From: an uncultured Deferribacteres bacterium
Lineage (GTDB): Bacteria; Zhuqueibacterota; JdFR-76; DREG01
NCBI GenBank assembly: GCA_913009825.1
Contig: CAJVYQ010000017.1
Span: 16,939 to 80,938, forward strand
Direction: 5' to 3'
Length of the DNA: 64,000 nt
Shown piece after piece: positions 28,223 to 37,106 of this stretch; position 1 is the first letter of the stretch; each line of letters starts with the position of its first letter. A model generated the notes under the pieces. That model made no database searches, was not told where the DNA came from, and saw nothing but the letters and a program-made list of their open reading frames with translations. The translations under genes and the position numbers were made by a program.

Positions 28223-29239
28223 TTAATCGGAAACAACTCTGCCGATAATGTATGATGTTTCACCGCCATTCCTCAACTCTTCCTGAACTGCTTGTACATC
28301 TTCCGGAGAAAGAATAATAATGAAACCGATACCCAAATTAAACGTGCGTCGCATATCTTCGATGGGCACATTGCCCAGTTCCCTGATCAGTTTGAAAATG
28401 GTGAGCCATTCCCAAGCGTCCCATTCAATAGCCAATTTCAGATCCGGCGGCAAAATTCTCCTTGTATTTCCTTCAATGCCACCGCCGGTGATATGAGATA
28501 ATCCGTGAATATCGAATTTTTCCAACGCGGGTTGCACAACATTGAAATAGTTTCGATGAACTTTAAGAAGTTCATTGCCGATGCTGTTCCTCAATCCCGC
28601 ATCATAATGATCAGGAGAAAACCCGGCATAATCGAAAAATACTTTCCTTGCCAGTGTGTAACCGTTGGTATGCAATCCCACGGACGGCAAGCCGATGAGC
28701 ACATCGCCGGCTTGTATCCGCTCACCGTTGATAATTTTATCCTGTTCCACAATGCCCACGATGGTGCCGGCCAGATCGTATTCACCCGGTTGATAGATAT
28801 CCGCCATTTCCGCGGTTTCACCGCCGATCAGCGCGCATTTGGTCTGACGGCATCCCCGCACCATGCCGCGCACAATTTGCTCCACAACAGACGGATTTAC
28901 TTTACCCAATGAAAGATAGTCCATGAAATACATGGGTTTCGCTCCGCCGGTTAAAATATCATTGATGCAATGATTCACCAGATCTTCACCGATGGTGTCG
29001 TGCTTATCCATCATCACCGCTACTTTCAGTTTGGTGCCCACACCGTCAACGCTGGAGATTAAAACCGGGTTTCGGTAATTGCTGACGGGAATTTTATACA
29101 TGGCGCCAAAATGTCCGATTCCCTGCAACACATTTTTATCGAAAGTGCTGTTCAGCAGGTTTTTTATCCTGTTCACCGATTCTTCTCCGGCGGAAATATC
29201 CACACCGGCATCTTTGTATGTTAGTTGCTTTTTGCCCAT
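28223..29239 (-). CDS. purM: Phosphoribosylformylglycinamidine cyclo-ligase (AIR synthetase)
   Basis: The protein has 338 residues and forms aminoimidazole ribotide from FGAM with ATP in purine synthesis. The N-terminal TYKDAGVDISAGEE, the glycine-rich GVGTKLKVA, and ITGGGIEGNTRRILP are diagnostic. Its start overlaps the upstream secreted-protein gene by 19 bases, so the two share a transcript. No other pur genes are nearby. Confidence 0.95.
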   Translation of the reverse strand: MGKKQLTYKDAGVDISAGEESVNRIKNLLNSTFDKNVLQGIGHFGAMYKIPVSNYRNPVLISSVDGVGTKLKVAVMMDKHDTIGEDLVNHCINDILTGGAKPMYFMDYLSLGKVNPSVVEQIVRGMVRGCRQTKCALIGGETAEMADIYQPGEYDLAGTIVGIVEQDKIINGERIQAGDVLIGLPSVGLHTNGYTLARKVFFDYAGFSPDHYDAGLRNSIGNELLKVHRNYFNVVQPALEKFDIHGLSHITGGGIEGNTRRILPPDLKLAIEWDAWEWLTIFKLIRELGNVPIEDMRRTFNLGIGFIIILSPEDVQAVQEELRNGGETSYIIGRVVSD

Positions 29240-29760
29240 TCATCTGCCTCTCTGCAATATCTGTCTCTGATTCTGCGAAAAAAACGGATCACTTTTTCTT
29301 CCCGGTAATCCGGATAGGTCCATTCATGAATTTGAAATTTCCCTCCTTTAATGCGTAACTGCACATCGCCGAATATACCGGAACCAAGATAGATCCTGTG
29401 ACTGAAATTCTTCGTTGTCACTAAAATCAGTTTTGCTTTTTCCAGATATCCGGGATCAAGATTCACACTCCGGTTTCCTGCGATTGTGTATTTCTTTTCC
29501 AGCAGGTTGGTTTCCAGTTTAATATGCACAATCCTTTCCGGCATAATCAGATTTTTGAAGGAAAGATAAAGCTTCCGCAGATTGTCGCCCATCTCCTTTT
29601 TGTAATATTCGGTTTGTGTAAATGAAAACAATTCCGATTGCACATCGATCGCTCCGTATTTTTTAACCAGATCGCTCAGAACACTATCCGGATCAGCCTG
29701 TTGAGAAAATGTCACCGCGCAGATCAATTTCACTGCAACCGGAATAGTTACCAGACCCAA
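29221..29760 (-). CDS. Secreted protein of unknown function, possibly LolA-like
   Basis: The protein has 179 residues. A TTG start at 29760 is supported by AAAGGAGAG just upstream and by an N-terminal hydrophobic signal that ends near FSQQADPD. The mature part begins with a helix (SVLSDLVKKYGAIDVQSELF) and FTQ, followed by beta-rich sequence, a pattern loosely like LolA-type lipoprotein carriers or outer-membrane lipoprotein-sorting proteins. The match is too weak to name it. It overlaps purM at its 3' end. Confidence 0.6.
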   Translation of the reverse strand: MGLVTIPVAVKLICAVTFSQQADPDSVLSDLVKKYGAIDVQSELFSFTQTEYYKKEMGDNLRKLYLSFKNLIMPERIVHIKLETNLLEKKYTIAGNRSVNLDPGYLEKAKLILVTTKNFSHRIYLGSGIFGDVQLRIKGGKFQIHEWTYPDYREEKVIRFFRRIRDRYCREADEWAKSN

Positions 29761-29791
29761 AAAAACTCTCCTTTAGCAGAAGCTCCTTTAA

Positions 29792-29826
29792 TAGAAGCCG
29801 GCCTTGTCGAAGAAGGTCGGCTTCTA
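29792..29826. repeat. Strong hairpin upstream of tRNA-Leu
   Basis: TAGAAGCCGGCCTT pairs with AAGGTCGGCTTCTA, followed on the plus strand by a T-run. It lies between divergent transcripts and resembles the hairpin at 28107 in its GAAGC/GCTTC ends. Confidence 0.6.
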
Positions 29827-29847
29827 TTTTTTATTTCATTTTTACAC

Positions 29848-29876
29848 TTGACTTTCAGAGAAAAATGTTTTATTTT
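29848..29876 (+). promoter_or_regulatory. Sigma-70-type promoter of tRNA-Leu
   Basis: TTGACT at 29848-29853 and TATTTT at 29871-29876 are separated by exactly 17 bases. The predicted start is about 8-10 bases before the tRNA. Confidence 0.6.
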
Positions 29877-29891
29877 TTTGTTCGATTTTTC

Positions 29892-29978
29892 GCCGGGGTG
29901 GTGAAACTGGTAGACGCGCTGGACTCAAAATCCAGTGAGCTTCGGCTCGTGTGGGTTCGAGTCCCACCCCCGGCACCA
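29892..29978 (+). tRNA. tRNA-Leu (anticodon CAA)
   Basis: Acceptor arms GCCGGGG and CCCCGGC pair fully. The anticodon stem-loop CTGGA-CTCAAAA-TCCAG gives anticodon CAA. A long variable arm (TGAGCTTCGGCTCG) marks a class II tRNA, and the T-arm holds GGTTCGAGTCC. The CCA end is encoded at 29976-29978. Confidence 0.95.
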
Positions 29979-30009
29979 AAAAGACCTTTTTAAAAAGGTC
30001 TTTTTTTTG
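29979..30009 (+). terminator. Rho-independent terminator of tRNA-Leu
   Basis: AAAAAGACCTTTT and AAAAGGTCTTTTTTTT form a stem followed by eight T directly after the CCA end. Confidence 0.85.
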
Positions 30010-30041
30010 CCCTGTTTTTAAGTCCGATCAGGATGATAATT

Positions 30042-30194
30042 TCACTTGCTATTTTTTTTGTGCTCATTATCAAGGTTTCGCAGCATCTCCTTTAATTCCG
30101 GAAATCCTCTATAAAGCACTTTAAACGACATGTAAGTGAATGAGAGCAGAGAGAACAGAACAACCGCTTCCCAAAAGATGATGTAAAATTTCAT
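30042..30194 (-). CDS. Small single-helix membrane protein coupled to the symporter
   Basis: The reading frame encodes 50 residues: one membrane helix (about 4-27, FYIIFWEAVVLFSLLSFTYM) and a charged cytoplasmic tail ending in lysines. Its ATG overlaps the symporter stop codon (ATGA). Short one-helix partners are found downstream of some sodium:solute symporters, where they appear to be accessory subunits. That role here is inferred from position and topology. Confidence 0.65.
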   Translation of the reverse strand: MKFYIIFWEAVVLFSLLSFTYMSFKVLYRGFPELKEMLRNLDNEHKKNSK

Positions 30195-31672
30195 CAGACC
30201 ACTTCCTTTTTTAAATTCGGACTAAATTTGTTTTGAAAAAAAGAGCCGATCAGCATACCGATCAGGGCCAGTAGAAATCCTCCCCACCCCATCATGGAGG
30301 CATATTGTGTTTTGTACGGTTCATGCAGGAAAAGATAGAGCAGCGGCGGCAGAGCGCCCAGTGTGAAAGCCAGATAGGCCCCTGCGGTACTGGCTTTTTT
30401 CCAATAAATTCCCAGTCCCACACTGATGAGCGTTCCCGGAATGAACAGCATGGCCGTCATATTCAAATAGAAATAAAGGAATCCTTCTAATTTGTGAAAC
30501 AGAGACCACCAGATGATAAAAATCATAACCAGCGCCATGGTGATTCGGCTGATCAGTAGCTGCACTTTTGAACTCTGATCCTTTCCGCTGGTAAATTTCA
30601 AAATCGAACCGATGATATCCTGAGACACCACCGAGCTCCAGGAGAGCAAATAACTGGCATAGGTTGACATGGAAGCCGCAAGCAGTCCGGCGAATATCAA
30701 TCCCAGAATGCCTTTGGGAACTAGTTTAACCACCATGAGAGGGAGTGCATCCAGCGGTTCAATATTCCCGCCAAGATAAGCGAACGCCATAATACCCCAA
30801 AAAATAGGCAGAATCGCCCGGGCCAAAAACATTAGTCCCGACCAGAAATAGATTTTCATGCCGGTTTTTGTATCTTTGGAAGAAAACAGACGCATGGAGA
30901 TAGCCTGCCAGCCGACTAATAATGAAATCCACATAAGAATTTGCCAGACAAGAAAACCGATGCCGAATTCACTTTTGAACGGATCAGGAAAAAACGGGTT
31001 GAACCCCTTCTCGCCCATATTTGCCTGTACAGCATGAATAATGTTACCCCAGCCGATGACTGCGATGCCATAAACGGTGATGAAGATCATGCCGAAACTC
31101 AGCAGTGCGTACTGCAAATAATTGGTCAGAATCACCGAAACCATGCCGCCAAGCAGTGTGTAAAGCAGAACCAGTGTCAACATGACGACCATGGTTATCA
31201 GAACATGTTCCTGCGGAATGCCGGTGATAATATTGATAAATTTTGCTTCCACACCGGGGAAAACGCCGAAATTCAAAATACCGCCGATGGCCATTAGTAT
31301 TCCAACATAGAAACGTACGCCTTTGCTGAATTTAACAGAATAAAATTCCGGGATGGTCATAATTTTCATATCCAGCAAAGGTTTGATGATAAACCCCGTT
31401 TTCCCTAAAAATAAAAAAGCGATGATAGGCGGAAACGCGACCATCAGTGCGGACATTCCTGATTTATATCCCAATTCTGCATAATACATGTAAGTAATCA
31501 TACCTATTTCCGTACACATCAAAGAAAGTAGTCCCAGATGAAACCCCATGGATCGGTTGGCAACCAAATAATCACTAATGTTACCGACATATTTTTTCAT
31601 TAATGAACCGGATAAAAAAATCAGAACGATGTAAATGAGGACAATTACAATATCAAACGCGCTTAAATTCAT
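30194..31672 (-). CDS. Sodium:solute symporter (SSS family)
   Basis: The protein has 492 residues with about 13 predicted membrane helices. SSS features include the opening IVLIYIVLIFLSG, the ANRSMGFHLGLLSLM segment of helix 2, and helices rich in Gly and Ser such as GLLAASMSTYASYLLSWSS, which contains the usual sodium-site serines. AAAGGAA before the ATG supports the start. The substrate could be a sugar, amino acid or organic acid. A 50-residue partner follows with overlapping codons. Confidence 0.88.
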   Translation of the reverse strand: MNLSAFDIVIVLIYIVLIFLSGSLMKKYVGNISDYLVANRSMGFHLGLLSLMCTEIGMITYMYYAELGYKSGMSALMVAFPPIIAFLFLGKTGFIIKPLLDMKIMTIPEFYSVKFSKGVRFYVGILMAIGGILNFGVFPGVEAKFINIITGIPQEHVLITMVVMLTLVLLYTLLGGMVSVILTNYLQYALLSFGMIFITVYGIAVIGWGNIIHAVQANMGEKGFNPFFPDPFKSEFGIGFLVWQILMWISLLVGWQAISMRLFSSKDTKTGMKIYFWSGLMFLARAILPIFWGIMAFAYLGGNIEPLDALPLMVVKLVPKGILGLIFAGLLAASMSTYASYLLSWSSVVSQDIIGSILKFTSGKDQSSKVQLLISRITMALVMIFIIWWSLFHKLEGFLYFYLNMTAMLFIPGTLISVGLGIYWKKASTAGAYLAFTLGALPPLLYLFLHEPYKTQYASMMGWGGFLLALIGMLIGSFFQNKFSPNLKKEVV

Positions 31673-32330
31673 AAGATTTCCTTTCTCCGTAAGTCGGCCA
31701 GATTCAGTAAACAGGATATTATAAAGACATATTTTGTTTTTATCAAGTGAAAAGATTGTTGGTAACCTTTTTCAAAAAGGTTACCTTCTACCCGCTTGTA
31801 ATGCAGCCACTTAAAAAAAAAGATAATACTTTAGTTTTTTGAAAAACAACAATTATCAAGTAACCTGTCCTTCCCGAATGCTTTTATCTGCCTGTCTGCA
31901 ACAGGCAGGCCGCTTAAATCATACGGAAATGGCAACTACTTTGGCAGCCTACGAAAGACTCGAAAAAAAATCAAAAAGACCTTTTTGAGTGTTTCGTGTG
32001 TTTCGTGGGCTGAATAGTTACCGGGAATGATAGAAAAACTAAGTTTTTGGTCAGGTTGCCAACAATTTTTAATTTCAATTTTTTCAATATCTCTGTGTCC
32101 TCTGCTCCTCTGCGTTGAAAAACAGGTGCGCTAAAACGCAGAGACGCAGAGAGCGCAAAGGACGCAGATTTCAGTAAAAACTAAAGTGTTGGAAGAAAAG
32201 AATTCTGATAATTTTTATTCTTTTCTGTGGCCAATTTTTCTCTGCCAATATAAATATGGTTGCAATTAAAACAAAATATTTTGTATCATGTTTACAACAT
32301 TTATGATAGCATGATTCGGGTATTTGAACA
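31673..32330. repeat. Intergenic block bounded by family C ends
   Basis: This 658-base gap has no gene. A hairpin, GGTAACCTTTTTCAAAAAGGTTACC, lies at about 31762-31786. ATACTTTAGTTTTTTGAAAA near 31826 and its inverse, AAAAACTAAAGTGTTGG near 32176, are the ends of a family C element of about 365 bases. The element contains GCCTGTCTGCAACAGGCAGGC and a CGCAGAGACGCAGAGAGCG inverted block. The promoter of the following plus-strand gene must lie in the last 140 bases. Confidence 0.55.
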
Positions 32331-33242
32331 ATGAAACAAACCGGTATCCACAAAATAGCGCTGATTGAAAAAGCACTTGAAAAACTAAACGGGCAGATAC
32401 ATCATTGCACCCTCTGTCCGCGTAATTGTGGCGTTGACCGTACGAACAACCGGTTGGGTTATTGTCAATTATGCTATAAAATGAAGATATACAAATACAA
32501 ATTGCATTTCGGTGAAGAACCGTCCATATCCGGCAGCAGGGGTTCCGGCATCATTTTCTTTTCCGGCTGCACCATGGCGTGCGTATTTTGCCAAAACTAC
32601 CCCATGAGTCACTTGCGCCGCGGCTATGAAGTCTCTCCGCAAGGCCTGGTAAAAATAATGATAGAATTACAAAAGCAGGGCGCACATAATATCAATCTGG
32701 TTACGCCAACTCATTTTTTACCTCCCATTTTGCAAAGTTTACAACTTGCCATAGAACATGGACTCCATCTGCCAATTGTTTACAATACAAGCGGATACGA
32801 AAATATTGAAATTCTGAAAACGCTGGAAGGAATTATTGATATCTATCTTCCCGATATAAAATACTCAGAATCTGTCAGCGCCGGCAAATTTTCTAAAACC
32901 AAAAATTATCCGGAATTTAATTTTTCTGCCATCCGTGAGATGTTCCGTCAAGTTGGTTTTTTAACAACGGACGAAAACAAACTGGCAAAAAAAGGCCTCA
33001 TCATCCGTCACTTGATTCTGCCCAACGATGTTGCCGGAACCGAAACAATCTTTCAATTTATAGCCGAAGAGATCGACAGCAGGGTTCATCTCAGTCTGAT
33101 GACACAATATCTGCCGGTTTGGGACACAAAAAAATATCCCGAAATAGACAGACGAATCAATCACCGGGAATATACCGGGATGATCGATTTACTGGAAAAG
33201 TATAAACTTAAAACCGGTTGGCTGCAAGAGATTGATTTTTAG
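32331..33242 (+). CDS. PflA-like radical SAM protein
   Basis: The protein has 303 residues. The radical SAM cluster is C80-x3-C84-x2-C87 (CTMACVFCQNY). The N-terminus has a second cysteine group, C26, C29, C33 and C45, C48 (CTLCPRNC and YCQLC), which could hold another metal or iron-sulfur centre. The architecture is that of COG1313 proteins related to pyruvate formate-lyase activating enzyme, whose substrates are not known. It is single-gene, convergent with the next minus-strand gene. It is too short, and lacks the C-terminal SPASM cysteines, to be an anaerobic sulfatase maturase. Confidence 0.82.
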   Translation: MKQTGIHKIALIEKALEKLNGQIHHCTLCPRNCGVDRTNNRLGYCQLCYKMKIYKYKLHFGEEPSISGSRGSGIIFFSGCTMACVFCQNYPMSHLRRGYEVSPQGLVKIMIELQKQGAHNINLVTPTHFLPPILQSLQLAIEHGLHLPIVYNTSGYENIEILKTLEGIIDIYLPDIKYSESVSAGKFSKTKNYPEFNFSAIREMFRQVGFLTTDENKLAKKGLIIRHLILPNDVAGTETIFQFIAEEIDSRVHLSLMTQYLPVWDTKKYPEIDRRINHREYTGMIDLLEKYKLKTGWLQEIDF

Positions 33243-33290
33243 CCACAGAAGAAGCAGTAAAAAAAATTTTGGCATCTCTCTTCTGTGGCT
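33241..33290. terminator. Bidirectional terminator between convergent genes
   Basis: AGCCACAGAAGA and TCTTCTGTGGCT form a 12-base stem enclosing an AT-rich loop. It lies directly after the radical SAM gene and 40 bases past the stop of the opposing oxidoreductase gene. Confidence 0.65.
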
Positions 33291-33329
33291 AAAAATTGAT
33301 TTCAGAATAAACATGATCGATTTACGATT

Positions 33330-34697
33330 TTACCAGCTCCATCCTTCCCGGTAATGGGTTTGCAAATATTCCGTAGCGGCCGGGTTGTTTTTAATCTCTA
33401 TTTTTTCCGCATCAAATTCTAATTTTTCATAAGGAAATCGGAGAGCCACGTTGCCCAACAATACTGTTTCTGTCAGCGGCCCGGCATAGCCAAAATGGGA
33501 GCTGGAAGTTTTCCGGTCTTTGCAGCATTTAATCCAGTTTTGTTCGTGGGTCACGGTAATTCTCGACAGTGTTTTGGGCGGCCGTTTATAGGCCTGCATG
33601 GCGGTTTCCGGAATCAGGCGAATCATATCGCCGCCGCTGATAATTTTTCCTTTTTCACCGACCAAAAGTATCCCATTTTTTAGCATCTTTCTACTCTGTT
33701 CTAACTCTTCCGGCCTGGACGGCATCAAACCGCCGTCGTACCAAACAAGTTTTACCGGCGGCATCTCTCCCCGCGCAGGGAAATTGTACGTCACCATGGA
33801 TGCCAATGGGTAAGTTTCGTTGTTCTCTTTCTTTTGCCAGATATCATTGGGATCGATGGGCATGGCATAACTGGCATTCACGCTATCAGGATATTTCAGA
33901 TTGAGAGCGGTATAAGGGAGATCGATGATATGGCAGCCCATATCGCCCAGGGCGCCGGTGCCGAAATCCCACCAGCCGCGCCAAGTGAACGGGAGATATA
34001 TTTTGTTGTACTGCCGCGCCGGCGCCGGTCCCAGCCATAAATCCCAATCCAATCCTTCAGTAACCGGCATCCCTTTCGGCCGGGTGTAGATATTCTGCGG
34101 CCAAACCGGTCTGTCTGTCCAGGTATGCACTTCATGCACCGGGCCTATGGCGCCGTCACGGAGCCATTCCGTCATCAAACGAATCCTTTCCCGGGAATGA
34201 TCCTGGTTACCCATCTGTGTCACCAATTGCTTCTTTTGGGCTATACCGGCCAGCGACCTGGCTTCGGAAACCAGATGGGTTAATGGCTTTTGCGTATATA
34301 CATCTTTGCCCAACTCCATGGCTGCCATGGAAACAACCGCATGGGCATGATCCGGCGTGGCAATGATCACCGCATCAATATTTTTCTCTTTTTCCAGCAT
34401 AAGCCGAAAATCTTTGTATCGTTTAGCTTTGGGATATTTCTCAAAAACTTTTCCGGCATAGTTCCAGTCAACATCGCACAAAGCCACAATATTTTCCGTT
34501 GCCATATTTTCCAGATTCACATTCCCCATGCCGCCAATGCCTACACCGGCGATGTTCAGTTTATCACTGGGCGCCATCCGGCCCGGGCCGCCAAAAACAT
34601 GAGCGGGAATAATAGAAAATGCGGAAACCGTAGCGGCTCTTTCTAAAAATTTTCTTCTGCTGAGTCTTTTTGCTTCTTTTTTTATCTTTGTTTTCAT
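33330..34697 (-). CDS. Gfo/Idh/MocA-family oxidoreductase with Tat signal
   Basis: The protein has about 455 residues. A twin-arginine signal (SRRKFLERA, about 13-21) is followed by the Rossmann domain with GVGIGGMG and the EKPLTH-like motif TQKPLTHLVSEA, then the alpha/beta catalytic half containing GDMGCHIIDLPYTAL. Exported members act on sugars such as aminosugar derivatives (GH109-like) or are of unknown specificity. The start at 34697 sits one base after the glycerophosphodiesterase stop, so the two genes are coupled; an upstream start at 34757 would overlap that gene. Confidence 0.85.
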   Translation of the reverse strand: MKTKIKKEAKRLSRRKFLERAATVSAFSIIPAHVFGGPGRMAPSDKLNIAGVGIGGMGNVNLENMATENIVALCDVDWNYAGKVFEKYPKAKRYKDFRLMLEKEKNIDAVIIATPDHAHAVVSMAAMELGKDVYTQKPLTHLVSEARSLAGIAQKKQLVTQMGNQDHSRERIRLMTEWLRDGAIGPVHEVHTWTDRPVWPQNIYTRPKGMPVTEGLDWDLWLGPAPARQYNKIYLPFTWRGWWDFGTGALGDMGCHIIDLPYTALNLKYPDSVNASYAMPIDPNDIWQKKENNETYPLASMVTYNFPARGEMPPVKLVWYDGGLMPSRPEELEQSRKMLKNGILLVGEKGKIISGGDMIRLIPETAMQAYKRPPKTLSRITVTHEQNWIKCCKDRKTSSSHFGYAGPLTETVLLGNVALRFPYEKLEFDAEKIEIKNNPAATEYLQTHYREGWSW

Positions 34698-34698
34698 G

Positions 34699-35481
34699 TT
34701 ATCTACCCAATATTTTAAGTAAACGGTTCGGATAATTTGTGATAATATTGTCAACACCCAATTTGATAAATTTTCTCATATCCTCTTCTTTATTCACAGT
34801 CCACACATGCACTTCTTTACCGTTTTTATGAGCTTTCTCCACCATCTCTTTTGTTACCAGTTTTTTATTAACGCTCAACAGATCGAATTCTGCAGTATAA
34901 ATATCTTCATCCGGCATCTTGCTGAAAATATATCCGGTTTTAATACGGCTGTTAAGCGCTTTCACTTCGCGAATTGCCTCACGATCGAAAGAAGTTACAA
35001 TACATTGAGGAATGAAATTCTTTTTCGTAATCAGGTCAACTACTTTTTCGGTCAATTGTTTCTGGTGCCCGTTCATTTTCAGTTCAATATTCAATTTCAT
35101 TTTACCGTAAACCGTATCAATGACGGCCGCTAAAGTGGGAATCGGTTCCCCGGCATAGTCAGAGGAAAACCAGGATCCTGCATCCACGCCCTGCAGATCT
35201 GCGTAGTTCACTTCCCAGATCTTCCCGGTTATATTTGTGGTTCGGTCTAATGTACTGTCATGCAGCAACACCAATTCCCCGTCCGCAGTTTCCTGGACAT
35301 CCAGTTCCGAAAAATCCGTGTCAAATTCCATAGCCTTTTTCATGGAGGCGATGGTATTTTCCGGTGCAAGTCCAGAGGCGCCTCTGTGCCCCGTTACTCC
35401 AATATCATGTTTGGTTGCCCGACAGGATAATAGAATTAAAGACGTAACAAGAAAAAGACTGATTCTGATTAAGTTGTTCAC
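34699..35481 (-). CDS. Glycerophosphodiester phosphodiesterase lipoprotein
   Basis: The protein has about 260 residues and hydrolyses glycerophosphodiesters to glycerol 3-phosphate and an alcohol. The catalytic HRGASGLAPENT and the metal-site ELDVQETADGELVLLHD are intact. A GTG start at 35481 is chosen because AGGAGG lies six bases upstream and it gives a clean lipoprotein signal with Cys20 (LLSC). An upstream ATG at 35535 would add a non-signal extension. It forms a two-gene operon with the oxidoreductase that follows. Confidence 0.88.
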   Translation of the reverse strand: MNNLIRISLFLVTSLILLSCRATKHDIGVTGHRGASGLAPENTIASMKKAMEFDTDFSELDVQETADGELVLLHDSTLDRTTNITGKIWEVNYADLQGVDAGSWFSSDYAGEPIPTLAAVIDTVYGKMKLNIELKMNGHQKQLTEKVVDLITKKNFIPQCIVTSFDREAIREVKALNSRIKTGYIFSKMPDEDIYTAEFDLLSVNKKLVTKEMVEKAHKNGKEVHVWTVNKEEDMRKFIKLGVDNIITNYPNRLLKILGR

Positions 35482-35680
35482 TGAAAACCTCCTGCTTAAT
35501 GTGGTCTCTACCGGAAAACTCGTCGGTAGATTCAACTTTTGAAATTTTTACTTGCTTTGTACAATGTTTTATAGCCATATTATTACTATCTTTTGGGTTA
35601 TTAATTGTCATTTTGTTTGTTTATATAATTAATATAATAACAGTGCCTTACAAATCCAAAAGGTTTTTTTTGTTATCGGC

Positions 35681-35695
35681 AATTGCTCAATTCAG
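35681..35695. repeat. Isolated terminal repeat of family A element
   Basis: AATTGCTCAATTCAG matches the right terminal repeat of the complete element at 62549-62665 with one change. No partner end is seen nearby. It lies 37 bases before the start of the methyltransferase gene. Confidence 0.5.
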
Positions 35696-35731
35696 GTTGA
35701 AATAAACTTCCTAAGTTTCTCCGGAGGAAAA

Positions 35732-36403
35732 ATGACAAAAAAAAATACTCTTTCTGTTCTCATGTTCGCCCTGATCGTCCTGTTTCTTTTCAATCACGGT
35801 GCTACCGCACAATCTGAGCTAAACATTGCCAAAATGTCAAATTATCAGAAGCTCTCATATCGTCTGAAATTCATTAAAAATTTTAAACGGCTCAGCATGA
35901 ATACCACACTGGAAGACGCCAAGTTTCTGCGAATTATTGTAGAATGCTCCCACGCCAGGCGGGGAATTGAAGTCGGTTCGGCTAACGGTTTCGGCGCAAT
36001 TCATCTGGGTATGGGCTTCGAACTTAATCAGGGTAAACTCATTACCATTGAAATTAATCCTAAAATGGTGCGGGAATGCCGGAAAAATATTAAAAAAATG
36101 GGATTGAAAAATACAGTCACCTGCATAAAAGGGGACGCTTTACAGGTGTTGCCCAAACTAAAAGGTACATTTGATTTCATTTTTCTGGATGCCAACAAGC
36201 CGGACTATTACAAATATTTTAAAGCCATAGAGCCCAAGCTGAGTAAAGGAGCGGTGATTGTAGCGGATAATGTTATCCGCGGCGCGGCATTGATGAAGGA
36301 TTTCCTGGACACCATGGAAAATAACCCCAATTACGACATGGTCTCTTTCCGTGCTTCCGATGAGAAAAAAGACGGCATGGCGGTCATTTTTAAAATCAAA
36401 TAA
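35732..36403 (+). CDS. O-methyltransferase family 3 protein with an N-terminal signal sequence
   Basis: The protein has 223 residues. The SAM-binding fold is clear: GIEVGSANGFGAIHL (motif I), ITIEINPKM (motif II), KGDALQVLP, and FDFIFLDANKPDYYKYF with the metal-binding Asp typical of catechol O-methyltransferase-like enzymes. Before it is a basic start, a hydrophobic stretch and TAQSE, which looks like a cleavable signal peptide. GGAGG lies before the ATG, so this start is well supported. A secreted SAM enzyme is odd, because SAM is not expected in the periplasm. An uncleaved membrane anchor is an alternative. Confidence 0.82.
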   Translation: MTKKNTLSVLMFALIVLFLFNHGATAQSELNIAKMSNYQKLSYRLKFIKNFKRLSMNTTLEDAKFLRIIVECSHARRGIEVGSANGFGAIHLGMGFELNQGKLITIEINPKMVRECRKNIKKMGLKNTVTCIKGDALQVLPKLKGTFDFIFLDANKPDYYKYFKAIEPKLSKGAVIVADNVIRGAALMKDFLDTMENNPNYDMVSFRASDEKKDGMAVIFKIK

Positions 36404-36606
36404 GTGCAAACATACAGAGCAAATGCCAACGTGCCATGAATTGATAATTGTGAATTTTATACGAATCTTTACTAGAAAACTTTTACATTCTATTAATTTC
36501 AAGACCATTATTTGACAGGATTTACAGAATGATCAAGATAGACAGACCGGCCAATCCTGTTTATTCTGTCAAAAGAATCCGACCGGTTACTTTTTAAAAT
36601 ATTGAT

Positions 36607-37074
36607 CTATTTCACCCAAATTTCATCGGCAAAAACCCACGCCGGCCCGCCGTTTCCGTAATGCCATTTGGGACAGGTGCCAATATTCCTCGCGATGATC
36701 CGGACGAAGCGGCCGCTTGCTTTTTCGAAATTTAAATTCACATCTTCTATTTTTTTGCCGGTATGCTGCACAGGAGTGCCCAATTCCTTTTCTTCCAATA
36801 AATTGAAATGAACGCCGTCATGAGAGAAAGACACCTCTATTTTTTGCGGTAGAAAAATCCAGGATTCCTGATCTGTCAAAAGTCCGATTCCCACTTGCCG
36901 GATATTTTGCGATTTCTGCAAATCGATTACCACACTCAGATCGTCTCCCTCGATGCCGGCCCAATGACCTTCATCGTAAAAAGAAGCAGCCCGTACACCG
37001 TCGGTCAAAACGGAAACACCGGCAGCGCTGTAATGTATCTCCGCCTGATTTTCCATTTTGACCGGTTTTCCCAC
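36607..37074 (-). pseudogene. C-terminal F5/8-type-C-like domain of a GH20-type hexosaminidase, probable remnant
   Basis: The frame encodes about 155 residues from a GTG at 37074 and begins HNAVGKPVKM in the extended frame, as at the junction before the last domain of GH20 beta-N-acetylhexosaminidases. The body matches that accessory domain in outline: LTDGVRAASFYDEGHW, DLSVVIDLQKS, WIFLPQKIEVSFSHDG, FADEIWVK. No catalytic module precedes it; the frame is closed just upstream and the sulfatase gene begins there. It could be a free-standing domain, but it has no signal peptide, so a truncated gene is more likely. Confidence 0.5.
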
Positions 37075-37106
37075 CGCATTATGTTTATTGATTTGATTTC
37101 ATGCTT

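Noticed and set aside
32331..33242. Radical SAM protein as the sulfatase maturase for the four sulfatases.
   Set aside because: It has about 303 residues, lacks C-terminal SPASM-type cysteine clusters, has an N-terminal cysteine set typical of COG1313 PflA-like proteins, and is not beside a sulfatase.
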